A model generated the notes under the pieces. It searched no databases, was not told where the DNA came from, and saw only the letters and a list, made by a program, of their open reading frames with translations. A stretch of DNA of 34,707 bases from Larix sibirica (lineage: Eukaryota; Streptophyta; Pinopsida; Pinales; Pinaceae): the NCBI GenBank assembly GCA_004151065.3, contig NWUY0300016765.1:9136-43842 (forward strand), given 5' to 3'. Positions 30,298-34,707 of this stretch are shown here, in pieces. Numbering within the stretch: the first letter of the stretch is position 1; each line of letters begins with the position of its first letter. A program made the translations under genes and the position numbers.

Positions 30298-31616
30298 ATG
30301 GACCCTCCTCCTCCTACGAACCCTGATCCAGAGGAACGACACAAGATTTTGGAGGATATATTTCGTAGAATCGTGGCGAGCCAACCCACCTCCAGTAAGA
30401 CCCCCCCTCCAAACGACTCCAAATTTGTCAAAAACGTGTAGTTCCAAAAGTGAAACTCTCGTCCATAGCTTCCAAATGCAAAGAAATAGCCTTATCAGAG
30501 AAAGGTTTAGTCAGCCACTTCACAGGTATTTGGACATACCCTAGGGCTACCGAGATATGGCTAAAAAAGAACTGGAGACCATTAATACAAGGGGAAGTAC
30601 AACAAATATTCTGTGGTAAAGGGTTTTTTGTATTCATGTTTGAGAAAAAGGAAGATCGAGACCTGATCTTCAAAAATGGACCATACTTCATGGGACCTAG
30701 AGGCATGTACATCAACAAATGGTACCTATCTTTTGACCCTGAAAAAGACATCCCTTCGGTCTTTCCAGTTTGGGTCAAGATTTATCATCTACCTCTGCAT
30801 TGTTGGAATGATGAAGATCTGAGAGCAATCAGGAATTCTCTAGGGAACTATATAGACAATTCAGAGCCTAAATCTCCAATGTTCTCATGTGCAAGAATAT
30901 GTGTTGAAGTAGATCTAGAAAAGGGTCTACCAAAAGCTATAAATATTTCTATGGATGGATGGAATCATCTACAAACAATGGACTACGAGCAAATCCCCTT
31001 CAAATGCAATTTTTTCCATGAATATGGCCACTTTGCAAGGATTTGTCCAAAAAGAAAGTAGCAGGAATCTGAAGAAGGCTAAGGAGAAGAATGGAATGGG
31101 GTGACCAAAAAAAAAGGGAACAAATCAAACCCTAACCCTCTTCAATCTCCAAGTAAGAGGAATTTAGTTTCAAACAGTTTTCAAGCCCTCTCCAATGAAG
31201 CTAACGAGGAAGAACAAGGGCCACTAGAGGGAAAAACCAAGGAAAACTACAAGGTTATGGAAACAACTCATGTTTCAATAGAAATAGACCAGGAGGAGAA
31301 TCGCGTCTCCATTCTCCCACCGCAACCCTGTGTTGAAATACGGCCTAAAGTCTCTCTCAGCTCGGGGGGCTCGATGACAAGGTCCAAATCCAGAGCAAAT
31401 ATGGAAGAGACATCAGAAAGAAGAGAAGAATAATTGGATCCCTAGACAAAAAAAGGATGAAAGCCCAATAAATCTCTAAGAGACGAGGAAGCAGCTCGGG
31501 AAAAAGCAGCGGGTAAGCAAACTAGTTTAGATCAACACATAAGGATATTCTCAGAAGGGAAACAGACCCAAGGAGTTTCAAAGGAAAATAAGGACAACGT
31601 CCCACTTCAATCATAG
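30298..31616 (+). pseudogene. LINE ORF1 with DUF4283-like domain and zinc knuckle
   Basis: Starts MDPPPPTNPDPEERHKILED. One small indel near 30435 joins it to the long frame 30450-31061. This shows IWTYPRATEIWLKKNWRPL, GKGFFVFMFEKKEDRDLIF, NGPYFMGPRGMYINKW and VWVKIYHLPLHCW, the DUF4283-like RNA-binding core. It then gives ARICVEVDLEKGLPKAINIS and the knuckle YEQIPFKCNFFHEYGHFARI. The second Cys is Phe, while the His and last Cys are kept. A basic, Ser-rich tail follows (KKKGNKSNPNP, TRSKSRANMEE). Stops occur near 31059 and 31431. The frame ends with TAG at 31614 and TAA at 31623-31625, the latter overlapping the ORF2 ATG. Confidence 0.8.
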
Positions 31617-31624
31617 AAGAAATA

Positions 31625-34600
31625 ATGAAAGTGGTGTTATGGAATTGTAGAGGGTTGTGGGGCAAGCAGAAAATGGAAGCAGTAAAAAGGATTAAGAAAA
31701 TGGAAAACGCCTAAATATTCATGATCTAGGAGACTAAACTGCAAGCGAAAGATAGTATCTATGTCATGAATAAGTTTTGGATAAATGGAGAAGGTAAAGC
31801 AGTTAGCGCTGAAGGATCCTCTGGTGGTCTTATCACCTAGTGGGATAAAACTCACTTTCGGCTTCACACTTCCATCGTCAATAGGCATTGGCTATTGGTT
31901 GAACTTGAAGATTTAACTAATCATGATATTTTTTGAATGGGAAATGTATATGGCCCTACCATCTCAAGACAGAAAGAAGACTTTTGGAATTCCCTAGAAT
32001 CAAAATGAGAAGGGAAGATGAATAATCTATGTATTAGTGTTGGGGATTTTACTGCAACTGTCTCAGCTGATGAGAGAAGACGAGGCTCCAAATTAAGGGA
32101 TCCCTTTGGAGAAAGGCTTGAATAAATTCAATATTCCTAGAATCTGACAGATATAAAACCAAAAAAATGGAAGTTCACCTGGAACAACAAGCATTCTGGG
32201 CCGAGACATATCGCAGCAAGACTTGATAGGTTATTGGTGAGTTCCTCTTTTCTTAATAAACCTTGCATTCTGGATTCAAAAAATTTGGCGGTATCAATAT
32301 TTGATCACATCCCCATTTCCCTTTGCTTCACAACAATAGGTAACTTGGACCCCATACCCTTCAGATTCAATCCATTATGGTTGAATAATGAAGGTTGTCT
32401 AGAAGTAATGAGAGAAGCTTGAAAACATCATGTAATTGGCTCTCTAAACTTTATATGGGAATCAAAATTAATAAATGTCAAGTTGGCCTTAAAGAAGTGG
32501 GTTGTGAGCAATTACAAAGACCCTGGATTAGAAAAAATAGAAGCATAAGCTGCCTTGGAGCAACTGCAAGAAAACATGGAGGAAACCCCATTCAGTGAAG
32601 AAATTTTGATAAAAGAAAAAGAAGTGGATAGGAGGATCCAAGGCCTTGTCATAAAAGAATAAGAGGAATGTCGCATGTTTTCTAGAAGCCTCTGGTTAAA
32701 GGGAGGAAACAAGAACACCAAATTTTTCCATAATCAGTGCAAAGAGAGGTAGTGGAAAAATACTATTATAGAATTGAATAAAGATAATGGAGAAAAAACA
32801 TCTAAACAACAAGAGATCAAAAGAGAGATTAAGGATTTTTTTGAAAAACTCTACAATGAAGAAGAAGAGGTGTCTAAGGCCGAGATGGAGAAAATGTGTG
32901 AGAGATATCCCCCACCTCATTTCGGAAGAAGACAGTGTCACTCTTTGTGAACCTGTATCTGAGGAGGAAGTTCGAAAAGGGTTTTGGTCCCTTCACTCGG
33001 ATAAGGTCCCCAACCTAGATGGATTCTCAATTCATTTCTACTAGAAAAGCTGGTCCTTTATCAAGAAATATCTCATTAGAATGCTGAAATGGTCGAGAAT
33101 CAAGTATCGAATAGGAGGGGGCACAAACTCTTCCTTCATTTCTCTTGTCCCAAAAGAAAAGAATCCCTTTGCTATAAATAGATTTCGCCCCATATTTCTT
33201 TGTAATTCCTCTTATAAGATATTGACTAATATCAAACAGGATCAAAAGACACCTTCCAAGGTTAATATTATCAAATCAAGGTGGATTTATCTTAGGAAGA
33301 CAAATTTATGACAACATGCTGTTGGTTCAAGAGGCAATCCATTCCAGTCAGAAGAGAAAAGAGGCAGTTATGGCAATTAAACTTGACCTAGATAATGCCT
33401 TTGATAGAGTTAGACATGACTTTATATTCATTATTCTTGGAAAATTTGGGTTCTGTGACAATTTAATAAGACGGATCAAATATTGTATTGGAGCTCCCTA
33501 GATTGCTCCGCTTGTGAATGGGCGGCCTACTTCCTTCTTTAGCATCTCCAGGGGGCTACGTCAAGGTTGTCATATGTCTACTTTCCTATACATCCTCACG
33601 GAAGACTCTCTTAGTAGAAGACTCAACATATTAATGCTGGAAGGAAACATTCTGGGTATAATTATAGCAAGAGGAGTTCAACCAATAAATCACCTCAGGA
33701 AGACAAGCCAATGCTGGTAAGAGCAGTCTTTATGGATGGAATTGCAATCCAAAACTTCTAAGGGACTTAGCAACGGATCTTGGGGTTAAAGTAAATATCG
33801 ATTGGGATACCTTTAAATATTCTAGAGTTCCTATCATCGGGAACAAATCTAATTCCTCCACATGGACCTCTGTTACACAGAAAATAAAAAATAATATCCA
33901 GTCCCGGGGAATGCAGTGGCTAAATTTGGCAGGTAAGATCACATTAATAAAATATGTTCTCTCTTCCTATCCCGTTTTTATAAGTGCAATGCTTCTTGCT
34001 CCAAAGAATGTGATGAATAATACCAGTATTGAAATAATAATATTCCTTTGGCAAGGAGGGAGAACCCAAAGTAAGAAATTCCACTTAGTAAATTGGAATA
34101 CAGTAAAGGAAATTAAGAGGGAAGGAGGGTTGGGTATTAGAGAAACCATCCAAATGAATAAAGCCATGGGATCCAAACTAATATGGAGGATGATAACTGT
34201 TAAGAAGGAATGGTGGAAAGAATTTCTTAGGAATAATTATGTGAGAAGACCGCGATTAAGAAATATAGAGCTCTCGCTGGTAGGGAAAGGTACCAATACT
34301 TGGAACTCATGCAAATATTATGTTGGTATAATTAGAGACAACCTCAACTGGATTCCTGGAAATGGGAAGAAAATAAAAATTTGGACAGATAATATTCTAG
34401 GCTCCCCTCCACTTGAGTCCTTTCTAGAATTAGCAGGTATACAAGAACAGATGCAAAAATATGGTTACCATTGTCTGAAGGACATATCTGTTTGGAAGAG
34501 CTCAGGAACCTGGAAGGGATGGCTTCCTTTGGACCCGCTAGATCAGTTACAACAGAAGTACTCCTCACTACAATCGATCCTTAATGGAAAATATCCCATT

Positions 34601-34707
34601 CATATTCGCATCAAAGACAACAGAGGATGGGGTTGAGATGGATTTTACACAGTCAAGGAAGGATACAACACACTGGAAAACAACAATAGGAAGCCCGCCT
34701 CTAAATT
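31625..34707 (+). pseudogene. LINE ORF2: endonuclease and RT with motif C deleted
   Basis: Starts MKVVLWNCRGLWGKQ. Endonuclease blocks: ETKLQAKDS (Gln codon before it now TAG), NVYGP, GDFTA, WKFTWNN, ARLDRLLVS and FDHIPI (usually SDH). The spacer has LKGGNKNTKFFHNQCKER. RT blocks: SLVPKEKNPFAINRFRPI, AIKLDLDNAFDRVRH (motif A Asp kept), PLVNGRPTSFF and SRGLRQGCHMST. After GVQPINHL the frame should give a FADD-type motif C, but it runs into RKTSQCW and then thumb sequence SLYGWNCNPKLL, so about 40-50 codons including the catalytic Asp pair are missing near 33692-33735. The post-RT frame 33911-34633 is open (MQWLNLAGKITLIKYVLSSY) and continues past one stop to the edge. Confidence 0.8.

Larger units (their letters stand above)
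30229..34707 (+). mobile_element. L1-type LINE, near full length, running off the window
   Basis: After a short leader (about 30229-30297) come ORF1, ORF2 endonuclease, RT and the post-RT segment, still open in frame at the window edge. This is the most complete LINE here, but it carries many stops and an internal deletion in RT. It sits directly against the CACTA subterminal region. Confidence 0.85.

Noticed and set aside
30207-30778. Minus-strand frames at 30447-30207 and 30778-30428
   Set aside because: They are antisense to the LINE ORF1, whose DUF4283-like motifs read clearly on the plus strand.
1-34707. CRISPR array, tRNA or rRNA gene, bacterial operon, or antiviral system
   Set aside because: No regular spacer-repeat array, cloverleaf, rRNA block or prokaryotic gene layout was seen. 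The window is plant repeat DNA.

Overview
The window is a stretch of plant nuclear DNA made almost entirely of decayed transposable elements. I found no intact host gene, no tRNA or rRNA gene and nothing prokaryotic. Evidence for a plant: L1-type LINEs whose first ORF carries a DUF4283-like domain plus a CCHC knuckle, an L1 with a terminal RNase H domain, a Ty1/copia LTR, a Ty3/gypsy gag fragment and a CACTA transposon end. The old, nested, AT-rich character suggests a large genome, possibly a gymnosperm, but that is inference.

Layout. 1-345 (minus): 5' part of a Ty3/gypsy gag. 1758-4530 (plus): 5'-truncated L1 with reverse transcriptase (RT) and a complete RNase H catalytic set, the best preserved element here. 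4893-5798 (plus): fragment of a second, non-L1 LINE. 5.8-7.5 kb: LTR-like non-coding DNA. 8590-12660 (minus): an L1 with ORF1, endonuclease and part of RT, split at 9253-9797 by a solo copia LTR flanked by a 5-bp target duplication. 12.7-19.1 kb: mostly unassigned DNA with short tandem and inverted repeats. 19130-19186: a CpG-rich palindromic repeat. 19789-27443 (plus): one L1 family in three head-to-tail partial copies. 28484-28495: a possible copia primer-binding site on the minus strand. 28807-29809 (plus): an L1 ORF1 cut off by a CACTA terminus (29810-30228), followed directly by another L1 (30229 to the end) that runs off the window.

The elements do not act as a pathway. They record successive insertions, duplications and decay. 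Stops in the LINE frames are often readable as CAG to TAG, CGA to TGA or TGG to TAG changes, as expected of long-methylated DNA. Five single n characters (3158, 5799, 9620, 19129, 27444) interrupt the sequence. At least two fall where homology breaks off, so they may hide assembly joins, while the one at 3158 is a frame-breaking insertion whose removal restores the reading frame. I did not find a new biological system. The most informative points are the nested insertions, the 2.3-kb internal LINE duplication, the in-frame 63-bp duplication, the CACTA terminus with its subterminal array and the CpG palindrome repeat.
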